A DNA stretch of 64,000 nt from Blastococcus aurantiacus (GCF_900102425.1 NZ_FNBT01000002.1:124001-188000), one strand, 5' to 3'; positions 38,645 to 48,359 are shown, numbered from the stretch's first letter. Program-made: numbers and translations. The notes: generated by a model not told the origin, from the letters alone.

Positions 38645-40537
38645 TCAGGCCGGCTTGGGCTTCTTGTTCTTGGCCTTGCCGCGCTCGGTCTGGTCGAGCA
38701 CCACCTTGCGGATGCGGACGGTGGCCGGGGTGACCTCGACGCACTCGTCCTCGGCGCAGAACTCCAGCGCCTGCTCCAGGTTCAGCACCCGCGGGGGGAT
38801 CAGCCGCTCGAGCTCCTCGGAGGTGCTCTTGCGCATGTTGGTGAGCTTCTTCTCCTTGGTGATGTTCACGTCCATGTCGTCCGGACGGGAGTTCTCACCG
38901 ACGATCATGCCCTCGTAGACCTCGGTGCCGGGCTGGACCATCATCTGGCCGCGCTCCTGCAGGGAGAACATCGAGTACGTCGTCGCCACGCCCTGGCGGT
39001 CGGCGACCAGCGAGCCGGTCGGGCGGGCGCGCATGTCGCCCAGCCACGGCTCGTAGCCCTCGAGGTTGTGGTTCAGGACGCCGGTGCCGCGGGTCTCGGT
39101 GAGGAACTCGGTGCGGAACCCGATCAGGCCACGGGACGGCACGATGTACTCCATCCGCGCCCAGCCGGTGTCGTGGTGCACCAGGTTCTCCAGGCGCGCG
39201 CGCCGGACGGCCAGCGCCTGGGTCAGCGTGCCCACGTACTCACCCGGGACGTCGATCGTCACGCGCTCGACCGGCTCGTGGAGCTTGCCGTCGACCATCT
39301 TGGTCACGACGGTCGGGCGGCCGACGGTCAGCTCGAACTCCTCGCGGCGCAGCTGCTCCACGAGGATGGCCAGCGCCAGCTCGCCACGGCCCTGCATCTC
39401 CCAGGTGTCGGGGCGGTCGGTCGGCAGCATGCGGACCGACACGTTGCCCACGAGCTCCTGGTCGAGGCGGTTCTTGACCAGTCGGGCGGTGAGCTTCTTG
39501 CCCGACTTGCCGGCCAGCGGCGAGGTGTTGATGCCGATGGTGATCGAGATCGAGGGCTCGTCGACGGTCAGCGGGGGCAGCGGGCGCGGGTCGTTCGGAT
39601 CGGCGAGCGTGTCGCCGATCATGACGTCCTCGATACCGGCGATGGCGACGAGCTCACCGGGGCCGGCGCTCGCGGCCGGGGTGCGGGTGAGGCCCTCGGT
39701 GACGAGCAGCTCGGTGATCTTGACGTTCTTGATCGTGCCGTCGACCTTGCACCAGGCGACCTGCTGGCCGCTCTTCATCTCACCGGAGTGGATGCGCAGC
39801 AGCGCGAGGCGGCCGAGATAAGGCGAGGCGTCGAGGTTGGTGACCTGTGCGCGCAGCGGCTCCTCGGCGTCGTAGACCGGCGCCGGGATGGTGTCCAGCA
39901 GCGTCTTGACCAGCGGCGCCAGGTCGTCGCTGTCCGGCTCGGTGCCGTTCTCCGGGCGGGTGAGCGAGGCCTTACCGCTGCGGCCGCTGCAGTAGACGAT
40001 CGGGAAGTCGAGGTTGTCGGCGGACATGCCGGCGTCCTCCATGAGCTCCATGAACAGCTCGTAGCACTCGTCGACGACCTCGGCGATGCGCGCGTCGGCG
40101 CGGTCGGTCTTGTTGACCGCGAGGATGACCGGCATCCCCTTCGCGAGCGCCTTGCGGAGCACGAAGCGGGTCTGCGGGAGCGGACCCTCGGAGGCGTCGA
40201 CGAGCAGGCAGACGCCGTCGACCATCGACAGGCCGCGCTCCACCTCGCCACCGAAGTCGGCGTGACCCGGGGTGTCGACGATGTTGACGACGACGGGGTT
40301 GCCGTTCTCGTCGGCCAGGTGGATCGCGGTGTTCTTGGCCAGGATGGTGATGCCGCGTTCGCGCTCGAGGTCCATCGAGTCCATCACGCGGTCCTGCGTG
40401 GAGTCGTTGTCCGTCCCCTCACCCTTGGCGCGCCCGAGGGCGCCTGCCTGGCGGAGGAGGGCGTCGACCAGGGTCGTCTTCCCGTGGTCGACGTGAGCGA
40501 TGATCGCCACGTTGCGCAGGTCGTCGCGAGTGGGCAT
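38645..40537 (-). CDS. typA: Translational GTPase TypA/BipA
   Basis: 630 residues, full length. The GTP-binding domain has [17 protein letters not shown] (G1), [14 protein letters not shown] (G2), [15 protein letters not shown] (G3) and [11 protein letters not shown] (G4). Elongation-factor-like domains 2, 3 and 5 and the BipA-specific C-terminal domain follow ([16 protein letters not shown] near residue 545). It binds ribosomes and helps 50S assembly and stress growth. The ATG at 40537 (MPTRDDLRN) matches family starts; a GTG at 40549 would add four residues. It is transcribed alone and ends in a strong hairpin. Confidence 0.96.
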   Translation of the reverse strand: MPTRDDLRNVAIIAHVDHGKTTLVDALLRQAGALGRAKGEGTDNDSTQDRVMDSMDLERERGITILAKNTAIHLADENGNPVVVNIVDTPGHADFGGEVERGLSMVDGVCLLVDASEGPLPQTRFVLRKALAKGMPVILAVNKTDRADARIAEVVDECYELFMELMEDAGMSADNLDFPIVYCSGRSGKASLTRPENGTEPDSDDLAPLVKTLLDTIPAPVYDAEEPLRAQVTNLDASPYLGRLALLRIHSGEMKSGQQVAWCKVDGTIKNVKITELLVTEGLTRTPAASAGPGELVAIAGIEDVMIGDTLADPNDPRPLPPLTVDEPSISITIGINTSPLAGKSGKKLTARLVKNRLDQELVGNVSVRMLPTDRPDTWEMQGRGELALAILVEQLRREEFELTVGRPTVVTKMVDGKLHEPVERVTIDVPGEYVGTLTQALAVRRARLENLVHHDTGWARMEYIVPSRGLIGFRTEFLTETRGTGVLNHNLEGYEPWLGDMRARPTGSLVADRQGVATTYSMFSLQERGQMMVQPGTEVYEGMIVGENSRPDDMDVNITKEKKLTNMRKSTSEELERLIPPRVLNLEQALEFCAEDECVEVTPATVRIRKVVLDQTERGKAKNKKPKPA

Positions 40538-40637
40538 GCGGAAGGGCACCTCAGAGGGGGTTCGGGGAGGCCGCAGCGTCAGCGCGCGGCATCTCGTGCA
40601 ACAGCCGCCCGTGCGGCGACCTTCCCAGGGTAGTCGT

Positions 40638-40985
40638 TCAGCCGACCGGTTCCTGCTCCCGAGCGGCGTCGGCCACCTGGAAGGTGACCCCTGCGGCGGC
40701 GAGAGTGACCAGACTCACGGCCAGCCAGGCGGACATGCCGACCGCGATCGCCAGCACGTGTGCCAGCACGAAGGCCCCGACGTAGAGCGCGGCCAGCGCG
40801 ACGGCGGTGGCCGGCCCCTTGCGGCGGAGCCACAGGTACCCGGCCGCGAGTCCTGCGGCGGCGAAGACGGCACCGCCGAGCGCGCGGACACCGGTGCCCT
40901 GCGCGATGCCGAAGCCGGCGGCCAGGCCGACGGCGACCAGGACGGCCGAGGGGAAGCGGGAGCGGACGAGGCCGACTGTCGACAT
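40638..40985 (-). CDS. Small membrane protein
   Basis: 115 residues with four hydrophobic stretches (about residues 12-30, 33-50, 55-78 and 80-102), with an Arg/Lys pair in LRRKG and a charged end. No family is recognised; it looks like a small actinobacterial inner-membrane protein. It lies 100 bp upstream of typA on the same strand and might be transcribed with it. A 29-nt palindrome sits 26 bp before its ATG. Confidence 0.65.
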   Translation of the reverse strand: MSTVGLVRSRFPSAVLVAVGLAAGFGIAQGTGVRALGGAVFAAAGLAAGYLWLRRKGPATAVALAALYVGAFVLAHVLAIAVGMSAWLAVSLVTLAAAGVTFQVADAAREQEPVG

Positions 40986-41010
40986 GCCTCCAGTCTCCCC
41001 CGGCGCACGA

Positions 41011-41039
41011 CGCTGGGATCAGGTCACCTGATCCCAGCG
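41011..41039. promoter_or_regulatory. 29-nt palindrome upstream of the small membrane protein gene
   Basis: 14-bp arms around GCTGGGATCAGGT with a single central base. Its symmetry and place fit an operator, or a terminator for transcription coming from the YceI side. Confidence 0.45.
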
Positions 41040-41096
41040 CGTCCTCCCTCGCGGTGCGCGGTGGGGGAGGACGCGCTGCGGTGAGGGAGGACGCGC

Positions 41097-41132
41097 GAGA
41101 GGCCCCGGACGGTCATCCGTCCGGGGCCTCTC
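41097..41132 (-). terminator. Terminator after the YceI gene
   Basis: A perfect 16-bp stem (GAGAGGCCCCGGACGG and complement) with loop TCAT lies 16 bp after the YceI stop. Confidence 0.8.
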
Positions 41133-41148
41133 GGGGCGTGCTGCTCGA

Positions 41149-41706
41149 TCAGGCGGTGCGGAGCACGGCCTCGATCTCGAGCTCGACGTTGATCTTGTCG
41201 CCGACGACGACGCCGCCGCCGTCCATCGGCATGGCGATGTCGACGCCGAACTCGGAGCGGGAGATGACGGTCTTGGCGCTGAAGCCGGCGCGCGTGCCGC
41301 CGTAGGCGTCCGGGCCGAAGCCGTTGAGCTCGAGCTCCAGGGTGACGGGCTTGGTGATGCCCTTGAGGGTCAGCTCGCCGTCGACGTGCCAGTCCTCGCC
41401 CTCGGCGCGCACGCCGGTGGAGCGGAAGGTCATCACGGTGTGGTTGCCCACGTCGAAGAAGTCGGCGGACTTGATGTGGGCGTCACGCTGCTCCTGACGG
41501 GTGTCGATGGAGTCCATGTCGATCGTGGCGGTGACCGAGGACTGCGACGGGTCGGCGGCGGTGACGAGCTCGCCGGAGAACTCACGGAAGTAGCCGCGCA
41601 CCTTGCTGACCATCATGTGGCGGACGGAGAAGCCGACGGTCGAGTGGCTGGCGTCGATGTCCCAGGTGCCGACGACGTATCCGGGGATCTGGACGGTGCT
41701 GGTCAT
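41149..41706 (-). CDS. YceI family protein
   Basis: 185 residues of the lipocalin-like YceI fold, which binds polyisoprenoid-type lipids. Core lines are WDIDASHSTVGFSVRHMMVSKVRG (broken by a turn), DAHIKSADFFDVGNHTVMTFRS, DGELTLKGITKPVTLELEL and GFSAKTVISRSEFGVD. No signal peptide is seen, so this is a cytoplasmic form. It is divergent from a MarR regulator, with paired operator-like repeats between them, so expression is probably controlled by that regulator. Confidence 0.92.
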   Translation of the reverse strand: MTSTVQIPGYVVGTWDIDASHSTVGFSVRHMMVSKVRGYFREFSGELVTAADPSQSSVTATIDMDSIDTRQEQRDAHIKSADFFDVGNHTVMTFRSTGVRAEGEDWHVDGELTLKGITKPVTLELELNGFGPDAYGGTRAGFSAKTVISRSEFGVDIAMPMDGGGVVVGDKINVELEIEAVLRTA

Positions 41707-41720
41707 GGTGTCTCCAGGTT

Positions 41721-41767
41721 GTTGAAAGTTTGACCTTCGCGGACCGTAGCGTAGTTGAGAGCTTGAC
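41721..41767. promoter_or_regulatory. Paired MarR-type operator repeats
   Basis: GTTGAAAGTTTGAC at 41721-41734 and GTTGAGAGCTTGAC at 41754-41767 start 33 bp apart, close to three helix turns, between the divergent YceI and MarR genes. The second overlaps the likely -35 element of the MarR gene. Confidence 0.55.
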
Positions 41768-41791
41768 TATTCCGCCAGTACTATCTGCACA
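41755..41791 (+). promoter_or_regulatory. Promoter of the MarR gene, probably leaderless
   Basis: TTGAGA (41755-41760) and TACTAT (41779-41784) are 18 bp apart, putting the start of transcription at or next to the ATG at 41791. No ribosome site is present. Confidence 0.45.
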
Positions 41792-42309
41792 TGACCGCGC
41801 ACGTGTCGCACGCCCCCGCCGGTGCCCCCGACCTCACGGCACCGCGCTGGCTGGATGCCGAGGAGCAGCGCGCCTGGCGGGCGTGGCTGTTCAGCGCCCA
41901 GCTCCTGATGGACCGCCTCGACCGCGAGCTGACCCATGCCACGGGCATCTCGCACGCCTACTACGAGATCCTCGTCGCCCTCTCGGAGGCGCCCGAGCGG
42001 ATGATGCGGATGAGCGAGCTGGCCGACCGCTGCCTGTCCTCGCGCAGCCGCCTCTCCCACGCCGTCTCCCGGCTCGAGGAGCGGGGCTGGGTGCGCCGGC
42101 AGGTCTGCCCCGAGGACGGCCGCGGGCAGCTCGCCGTCCTCACCGAGGAGGGGTTCGCCGCACTCGACGGCGCCGCCCCGGTGCACGTGGAGAGCGTGCG
42201 CACGCACCTGTTCGACCAGCTCACCCCCGACCAGGTCGAGAACATGCGCGACCTCGGCGAGACGCTCCTGGGCCACCTCGACCCCGCCACGGTCCGCACG
42301 CTTCCCTGA
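41791..42309 (+). CDS. MarR-family transcriptional regulator
   Basis: 172 residues with the MarR winged helix: GISHAYYEILVALSEAP, then MRMSELADRCLSSRSRLSHAVSRLEERGWVRRQVCPEDGRGQLAVLTEEG, of which the Arg-rich recognition helix and the wing DGRG are typical. It most likely represses itself and the divergent YceI gene through the two repeats between them. The inducer is unknown. It ends 21 bp from the crotonase stop on the other strand. Confidence 0.9.
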   Translation: MTAHVSHAPAGAPDLTAPRWLDAEEQRAWRAWLFSAQLLMDRLDRELTHATGISHAYYEILVALSEAPERMMRMSELADRCLSSRSRLSHAVSRLEERGWVRRQVCPEDGRGQLAVLTEEGFAALDGAAPVHVESVRTHLFDQLTPDQVENMRDLGETLLGHLDPATVRTLP

Positions 42310-42330
42310 GGCGGGGCCGAGGCCGAGGAC

Positions 42331-43224
42331 TCAGTCCCGGGACTCGACGTCCGGCGGCGGGGCGGGCCACCGGGGCACCCCGGCGATCGCCCCGTCACCG
42401 AGTCCCGTGGTGAACCGCGGCGGCCGCTTCTCCAGGAACGCGGCCACGCCCTCGGCGCTGTCGGGCCCCGCACCGAGCTCGACCACCGCCCGGGACTCCG
42501 CGCGGTGCGCGTCCCAGGGCGACGGGGCACCGAGCATCGACCACAGGAGCTGACGGGCGGCGCCCACCGCGATGCCGCTGGTGTTCGCGACGATCTCGCG
42601 GGCCAGGGCGTGGGCGGTCGGCAGCAACTGGTCGTCGGGCACCACCCGGGAGACCAGGCCGCCGCGCAGCGCCTCTGCGGCGTCGAAGACCCGTCCCGTG
42701 GCGACCCACTCCATCGCCTGGCTGATCCCGACCACCCGGGGCAGGAACCACGACGAGGCGGCCTCCGGCACGATGCCGACCCGGCCGAACACGAAGCCGA
42801 AGCGCGCCGACTCGGCGGCGATCCGGACGTCCATGGGCAGGGTCATCGTCGCCCCGACCCCCACCGCGGGGCCGTTGACCGCGGCGATGACCGGCTTGCG
42901 CAGCGCGGCGAACGCCAGGCTCACCACTCCCCCGGCGTCCCGGGGGTAGCCGGCGATGTCCTCGCGCAGCTCCGGCGGGCGGTGCCGCGTCAGCCGGTCG
43001 GCGAAGGTGTCCGCACCGCCGCCGAGGTCGGCGCCGGCGCAGAACCCGCGGCCCGACCCGGTGACGACGACGACGCGCACCTCGTCGTCCGCATCGGCCG
43101 CGGCCGCCACCCGGACGAGCTCGTCGGCCATCGTGGGGGTGAAGGCGTTCAGCCGCTCGGGACGGTGCAGCCGGATCGTGGCGATCCGGTCGGTGACGTC
43201 GTAGCGGAGCTCGGTCAGTTCCAT
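42331..43224 (-). CDS. Enoyl-CoA hydratase/isomerase family protein
   Basis: 297 residues of the crotonase fold: RPERLNAFTPTMADEL, the oxyanion segment GSGRGFCAGADLGG, the second segment AAVNGPAVGVGATMTLPMDVRIA, and FVFGRVGIVPEAASSWFLPR, with Glu in the position of the second hydratase acid. It probably takes part in fatty-acid or branched acyl-CoA breakdown. It is divergent from a TetR regulator that precedes an acyl-CoA ligase, so the three may be one regulon. Confidence 0.9.
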   Translation of the reverse strand: MELTELRYDVTDRIATIRLHRPERLNAFTPTMADELVRVAAAADADDEVRVVVVTGSGRGFCAGADLGGGADTFADRLTRHRPPELREDIAGYPRDAGGVVSLAFAALRKPVIAAVNGPAVGVGATMTLPMDVRIAAESARFGFVFGRVGIVPEAASSWFLPRVVGISQAMEWVATGRVFDAAEALRGGLVSRVVPDDQLLPTAHALAREIVANTSGIAVGAARQLLWSMLGAPSPWDAHRAESRAVVELGAGPDSAEGVAAFLEKRPPRFTTGLGDGAIAGVPRWPAPPPDVESRD

Positions 43225-43301
43225 GCCGCACCGTGCCAGCCGCCACCTCGGGCAGTCAACGGTGACTGTTCCTCGCGCGGCTGCGGCCCTAGGCTCGCCC
43301 G

Positions 43302-43955
43302 GTGACGTCCGATCCCGTGCCGCTGGAGACCGCGCGGGCACCTCGGTCACGCTCGGCGCGCACCGCCGACAGCCGGCTGCTGATCCTCGACGCCGCCGTC
43401 GACTGCCTCGTCGAGGAGGGCTACGCCGGTGCCTCCACGCTCGCCGTCCAGGCGCGGGCCGGCATCTCCCGCGGGCGGCTGCTGCACCACTTCCCGTCCC
43501 GGGCGGAACTCCTGGTGGCGGCCTGCGACCACCTGGTGACGACGCAGCTCGAGGAGGTACGGCGGCGGTCGGTGGCCCTCATGGCCGACGGCCCCACCGG
43601 GCGCGAGCGGGTCGACCGCGCCATCGACCTGATGTGGGCGACGTTCCAGGAGCCGCCGTTCTGGGCGGCCACCGAGCTGTGGACCGCCGCCCGCACCGAC
43701 CCCGCCCTGCGCGCCGCGCTCCGGGGTGGCGAGGGGCGGCTGCGCGCGGCGATGGCCGCGGTCGGCGACGGCATCTGGGGCCCGGAGTTCGCCGCCTCGC
43801 CGGTCTACGCCGACCTCACCGAGCTGCTGTTCACCAGCATGCGCGGGGTGGCGCTGGTGTACGCCTTCGAGCCCCGGCCGCCCGCCACCGATCCGCACCT
43901 CCCGCTGTGGAAGCGGCTGGCGGCCCGGCTGCTCGGCCTCGACGGCCACGCTTGA
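43302..43955 (+). CDS. TetR/AcrR-family transcriptional regulator
   Basis: 217 residues. The N-terminal helix-turn-helix spans ADSRLLILDAAVDCLVEEGY, then STLAVQARAGISRGRLLHHFPSRAELL, followed by a helical ligand domain. The GTG start is 77 bp from the divergent crotonase gene and 64 bp separate its end from an acyl-CoA ligase gene, suggesting control of acyl-CoA metabolism in answer to a fatty acid or CoA ester. Confidence 0.9.
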   Translation: MTSDPVPLETARAPRSRSARTADSRLLILDAAVDCLVEEGYAGASTLAVQARAGISRGRLLHHFPSRAELLVAACDHLVTTQLEEVRRRSVALMADGPTGRERVDRAIDLMWATFQEPPFWAATELWTAARTDPALRAALRGGEGRLRAAMAAVGDGIWGPEFAASPVYADLTELLFTSMRGVALVYAFEPRPPATDPHLPLWKRLAARLLGLDGHA

Positions 43956-44019
43956 CCCCCCGGGCGGGCACGGCCAGCATGACGCAGATCACATCCGGCC
44001 GGCCCGTCGAGGAGTGCCC

Positions 44020-45591
44020 GTGAGTGTCGAGATCCCCGTCCTGCAGGGCCGGGGCATGACCATGGGCGACCAGCTCGCCCGGCACGCCCGGAAGGCCCCG
44101 GACGCGACCGCGCTCCGGTTCGAGGGCACCGGCCGCAGCTACGGCGAGCTCGACGAGCGGGTGACCCGGCTGGCCCGCGCCCTGCAGCAGCGGGGCGTCG
44201 GCACCGGCGACCGGATCGCGGTCCTGGCGCTCAACGGGATGGAGACCTGGGAGGCCTACCTCGCCGGCGTGCGGCTGGGCGCGATCGTCGTCCCGGTCAA
44301 CTTCCGGCTCGTGGCCGACGAGGTCGCCTACGTGCTCACCGACTCGGGCGCTGTCGCGCTCGTCGTCGACACCGCGCTCGCCGAGGTCGCCGCGAAGGCG
44401 CGGGAGCTGGCCCCGTCGGTGACCACGACGCTGACGATCGGGCAGGACTACGAGGAGGCCCTGGCCGCAGCGGGCGCCGAGCCCCTCGACGTGACCGTCG
44501 ACGAAGACGAGCCCGCGTTCCTGATGTACACCTCGGGGACCACCGGCCGACCCAAGGGCGCCGTGCTGACCCACCGCAACCTGCTCATGCACGCCTTCAG
44601 CCAGATCACCACCCTCGGCATGGATCCCGACGACCGGGTCGGGGTCCCCGGCGCGCCGCTGTTCCACATCGCCGGCCTGGCCGGGGGCATGCCGCCGCTG
44701 CTGCTGGGCGGCACCCACGTGATCATCCGGTCCGGGGCCTTCGACCCCGTCGAGACGCTGGACATGATGGAGCGCGAGCAGGTCTCGAGCATCTTCCTGG
44801 TCCCGGCGATGTGGGCCGCCGTCCTCGCCGTCCCGGGCATCGCGGAGCGCGACCTCTCGCACCTGCGCCGCGTCTCCTGGGGTGCGGCACCCGCGTCGAC
44901 GACCCTGCTGCGCTCGCTGATCGACGCCTTCCCCCACGCCGAGGTCGTCACCGCGTTCGGGCAGACCGAGTGCAGCCCGGTCACCTGCCTGCTGCGCGGC
45001 GAGGACTCGCTGCGCAAGATCGGCTCGGTCGGCACGCCGATCCTCAACGTCGAGGTCCGGGTGGTCGACGACGCCATGGACGACGTGCCGCAGGGCGAGG
45101 TCGGCGAGATCGTCTACCGCAGCCCGATGGTCATGAAGGAGTACTGGAACAAGCCGGAGGCGACGGCTGAGGCGTTCGCGGGCGGCTGGTTCCACTCCGG
45201 GGACCTCGTGCGGCAGGACGAGGACGGCTACTTCTACGTCGTCGACCGCAAGAAGGACATGATCATCTCGGGCGGCGAGAACATCTACTGCGCCGAGGTG
45301 GAGGACGTGCTGGCCGCGCACCCCAAGGTCGGCGAGGTCGCGCTGATCGGGGTTCCGGACACGAGGTACGGGGAGGCCCCGCTGGCGGTGGTCGCCCCGC
45401 GCGACGCGGACGACCCACCGACGCCGGAGGAGCTCGCGGCGTGGTGCCGGGAGAAGCTGGCCCGCTACAAGAACCCGCGGGAGTACTCCGTCGTCGCCGC
45501 GCTGCCCCGCAATCCCAGCGGCAAGGTGCTCAAGACGGCTCTGCGCCAGGAGCACTCCGCCGGCTCCCTGGTGGCCGAACCCGTCGTATAG
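44020..45591 (+). CDS. Acyl-CoA synthetase (AMP-forming ligase)
   Basis: 523 residues of the ANL superfamily. The P-loop is YTSGTTGRPKGAVLTHRN, the A5 motif TAFGQTEC and the A7 hinge region GWFHSGDLV. DRKKDMIISGGENIYCAEVE follows, and the catalytic Lys is in NPSGKVLKTALR. It activates a carboxylic acid, likely a fatty acid, to its CoA ester with ATP. The GTG at 44020 has GAGGA 8 bp upstream. It follows the TetR gene on the same strand. The patatin gene converges with 3 bp between the stops. Confidence 0.92.
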   Translation: MSVEIPVLQGRGMTMGDQLARHARKAPDATALRFEGTGRSYGELDERVTRLARALQQRGVGTGDRIAVLALNGMETWEAYLAGVRLGAIVVPVNFRLVADEVAYVLTDSGAVALVVDTALAEVAAKARELAPSVTTTLTIGQDYEEALAAAGAEPLDVTVDEDEPAFLMYTSGTTGRPKGAVLTHRNLLMHAFSQITTLGMDPDDRVGVPGAPLFHIAGLAGGMPPLLLGGTHVIIRSGAFDPVETLDMMEREQVSSIFLVPAMWAAVLAVPGIAERDLSHLRRVSWGAAPASTTLLRSLIDAFPHAEVVTAFGQTECSPVTCLLRGEDSLRKIGSVGTPILNVEVRVVDDAMDDVPQGEVGEIVYRSPMVMKEYWNKPEATAEAFAGGWFHSGDLVRQDEDGYFYVVDRKKDMIISGGENIYCAEVEDVLAAHPKVGEVALIGVPDTRYGEAPLAVVAPRDADDPPTPEELAAWCREKLARYKNPREYSVVAALPRNPSGKVLKTALRQEHSAGSLVAEPVV

Positions 45592-45594
45592 CGG

Positions 45595-46449
45595 TCAGCC
45601 GGTCCAGGCGTCGGCGACCCGCTCGACGACCTCGGCCGCCTGCGCGCGGCCTGCCCGCGCCGAGGGCGCCCGGGCCGCGGGGTCGAGCACGTTCTTGCCG
45701 ATCGCCGTGCGCGCGCCCTGGTCCGGGGTGACGACGGCGACGCGCGCCGACACCATGCCGGTCACCTGCGCGTCGACGCTGGCGATCGGCCCGACGCCGC
45801 GCGGGATCGGAGCGAGGACGACCAGCCGGTCGTAGCCCTGGGCGAGGTCGGCGTTGGCCGTCGAGCGCATCCCGCCGTCGATGTAGCGCCGGTCGCCGAT
45901 CGTGACCGGCGGGTAGACGCCGGGGACGGCGCAGCTGGCGGCCACCGCCTGCAGCAGGGGAACCCCGGAGGCGCGGTCGAAGGCGCGGAACTCGCCGGTC
46001 TCCGCGTCCACGGCGGTGATGACGAGCTGCCGGTCGGGCCACTCACGGCCGACCAGCCGGGAGCCGATCACGTCCAGGCGCTCCTGCTCGGTCGGCGTCA
46101 GCCCGGCCTTCTCGGCGGCGAGCGCGACCGATCCGACCCGGCGGCGGAAGTCCTCGTCCCGGCCGCGGCTGACCAGCATCGCCCAGCCGTAGCGCGCCAG
46201 GTTCGAGCGCGACATCCGCGCCACCTTCTCCTGCGCGGGCGGCTCCAGCTGCCGGGCGAACATGGCTTCGAGGTCCGCCCCGGCGGTCACCTGCGCGCCG
46301 ACGACGGAGCCCGCCGACGTGCCCACGACCAGGTCGGCGGAGGCCAGATCCACCCCCGCGTCGGCGAGGCCGGCCAGCACACCGATCTCCCAGGCGATCC
46401 CGGTGATTCCGCCCCCACCGAGGACGAGGGCCGTGCGCTGGTCGCTCAT
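45595..46449 (-). CDS. Patatin-like phospholipase
   Basis: 284 residues. The Gly-rich oxyanion motif LVLGGGGITGIAWEIG is at residues 8-23, the nucleophile serine is in GTSAGS and the catalytic Asp in DGGM, giving the Ser-Asp dyad of patatins. It would free fatty acids from lipids. It has no signal peptide. It stands between two fatty-acid-activating ligases, converging on one and divergent from the other, which fits lipid turnover. Confidence 0.9.
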   Translation of the reverse strand: MSDQRTALVLGGGGITGIAWEIGVLAGLADAGVDLASADLVVGTSAGSVVGAQVTAGADLEAMFARQLEPPAQEKVARMSRSNLARYGWAMLVSRGRDEDFRRRVGSVALAAEKAGLTPTEQERLDVIGSRLVGREWPDRQLVITAVDAETGEFRAFDRASGVPLLQAVAASCAVPGVYPPVTIGDRRYIDGGMRSTANADLAQGYDRLVVLAPIPRGVGPIASVDAQVTGMVSARVAVVTPDQGARTAIGKNVLDPAARAPSARAGRAQAAEVVERVADAWTG

Positions 46450-46543
46450 GCCCCCATGGTCACAGACCCTCGACACCGGTTGTGGCGTGGGCCACCCTGG
46501 CGGGGATGATCCGACGGACGGACTCCGCGACGAAAGGACGGGC

Positions 46544-48283
46544 ATGACCGCCACGCAGCCGGCACCGGACACCTCGACGAGGAGCTGGCCCCCCGGCCTG
46601 CCGCGGTCGCTGGAGTACCCGAACGTGCCGGTCGGCTCGATCCTCCGGGCGGCCGTCCGCCGGTGGGGCGACCGGGACGCGTTCGTCCAGCACGACCTCC
46701 CGCTGCCCTACACCGAGCTGGGCGCCCGCGCGCACGCCGTCGCCGGCTGGCTGGGCGACCACGGCATCGGGCGCGGCGACGTCGTCGCCCTGCACATCCC
46801 GAACTGCCGCCAGTACCCGGCGCTGTACTTCGGGATCATGCTGTCGGGGGCGACCTTCTCCCCCACCAACCCGCTGCTGCCGGCCGCCGACCTCGCCGCC
46901 CAGCTCACCGACGCCGGCGCCACCGCCCTCATCACCTGGGACCTGGTGCTGCCGTTGGTGCGCCCCGCCCTGGCCGCCTCGCCCGTGCGGACCGTGATCG
47001 TCACCGGCGAGGCGCACTCCCTCGACTTCGGCGCCCGCCTGGACGTGGCCGAGGGCGACGTCGACGCCGCCGACCTGCTGGGCGGCGACCCCACCGACCG
47101 GCACCTCGACGCCGCCGTCGACGTGGACGCCGACCTGGCCCACCTCGCCTACACCGGCGGCACGACCGGGGTGAGCAAGGGCGTGGAGCTCCCGCACAGC
47201 AACGTGATCACCAACGCGCTGCAGTCGGTGTGCTGGAGCAACGGCGCGGTGCCGGAGCTCGACGAGCACGGTGACGTCACCGCCCGCCAGGTCGCCGGCA
47301 CCGACGAGTACCCGGTCCGGATGGGCACCGCCCGGCTCATCAACCTGACGCCCTGGTTCCACGCGATGGGCGCCGTCGGCTTCCTCAACGGCATGGTCAT
47401 GAGCGGGACGACCGTCGTCATCCACCCGCGCTTCGACCCGGCGAAGTACGTCGAGGACATGGCCCGCTACGACGTGACCTCCATCGGGGGCGCGCCGCCC
47501 ATCTTCGTGGCGCTGCTGCAGGTGCCGTCGTTCGTCGAGGGCGAGTGGCCGAACGTGCGCGGGGTGTCCAGCGGCGCCGCTCCCCTCCCGGTACCGCTCA
47601 TCCAGCGACTCCAGGCGCTGCTGCCCAACGCCACGATCGGCGAGGGCTACGGGCTCACCGAGGTCACCATGATGGCCACGGGCAACCCCACCTTCCGGTC
47701 CGGCACCCGCAAGCCCGGCACGGTCGGCGTCCCGGTCTTCGACACCGAGATCAGCATCCGGTCGCTCGAGGACGGCGCGGAGGTGCCCCAGGGCGAGCGG
47801 GGCGAGGTCTGCATCCGCGGCCCGCAGGTGATGCGCGGGTACGCGCACCGGCCAGAGGCCACCGCCGAGTCGATCGACGCCGACGGCTGGTTCCACACCG
47901 GGGACGTCGGAATCCTCGACGAGGACGGCTACCTGTCGATCGTCGACCGCACGAAGGACATGCTGCTCTACAAGGGCTACAACGTCTTCCCGCGCGAGCT
48001 CGAGGAGATCCTGTTCGGCACGCCCGGCGTCGCGGGCGCCGCGGTCGTCGGGCGCCCCGACGAGGAGGCCGGCGAGCTGCCGGTCGCCTACGTCGTCCGC
48101 AAGGGTGACGACGCCGGCGCGGCACTCACCCGCGAGTCGGTGCTGGAGGCCGTGAACGACAAGGTGACGCACTACAAGCGGCTGCGCGACGTCGTGTTCA
48201 TCGACGCCATCCCGGTCTCCGCCGCGGGCAAGGTGCTCAAGCGCGAGCTCGCCGCCCTGGAGCGCGAGAAGGTCGGCGGCTGA
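46544..48283 (+). CDS. Long-chain fatty-acid-CoA ligase
   Basis: 579 residues, ANL superfamily. The P-loop is YTGGTTGVSKGVELPHSN, the A5 motif GEGYGLTE, and GWFHTGDVG, DRTKDMLLYKGYNVFPRELE and the Lys in VSAAGKVLKREL follow. LTPWFHAMGAVGFLNGMV lines the acyl pocket. It probably loads fatty acids with CoA for beta-oxidation. The ATG has GAAAGGA upstream. A 17-bp hairpin ends the transcript. Confidence 0.93.
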   Translation: MTATQPAPDTSTRSWPPGLPRSLEYPNVPVGSILRAAVRRWGDRDAFVQHDLPLPYTELGARAHAVAGWLGDHGIGRGDVVALHIPNCRQYPALYFGIMLSGATFSPTNPLLPAADLAAQLTDAGATALITWDLVLPLVRPALAASPVRTVIVTGEAHSLDFGARLDVAEGDVDAADLLGGDPTDRHLDAAVDVDADLAHLAYTGGTTGVSKGVELPHSNVITNALQSVCWSNGAVPELDEHGDVTARQVAGTDEYPVRMGTARLINLTPWFHAMGAVGFLNGMVMSGTTVVIHPRFDPAKYVEDMARYDVTSIGGAPPIFVALLQVPSFVEGEWPNVRGVSSGAAPLPVPLIQRLQALLPNATIGEGYGLTEVTMMATGNPTFRSGTRKPGTVGVPVFDTEISIRSLEDGAEVPQGERGEVCIRGPQVMRGYAHRPEATAESIDADGWFHTGDVGILDEDGYLSIVDRTKDMLLYKGYNVFPRELEEILFGTPGVAGAAVVGRPDEEAGELPVAYVVRKGDDAGAALTRESVLEAVNDKVTHYKRLRDVVFIDAIPVSAAGKVLKRELAALEREKVGG

Positions 48284-48316
48284 CGCCGTCCGCCCGGACC
48301 CCGGCCTGAACCACCC

Positions 48317-48359
48317 GCCACCGCCCCGATCGGACCTGTGACCCGATCGGGGCGGTGGC
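48317..48359 (+). terminator. Terminator after the fatty-acid-CoA ligase gene
   Basis: A perfect 17-bp stem (GCCACCGCCCCGATCGG and complement) with a nine-base loop lies 33 bp after the stop. Confidence 0.8.

Noticed and set aside
41040-41097. Repeated GGGAGGACGCGC units between a palindrome and the YceI terminator
   Set aside because: Two short imperfect copies near each other; they may only be part of local hairpins, with no sign of function.
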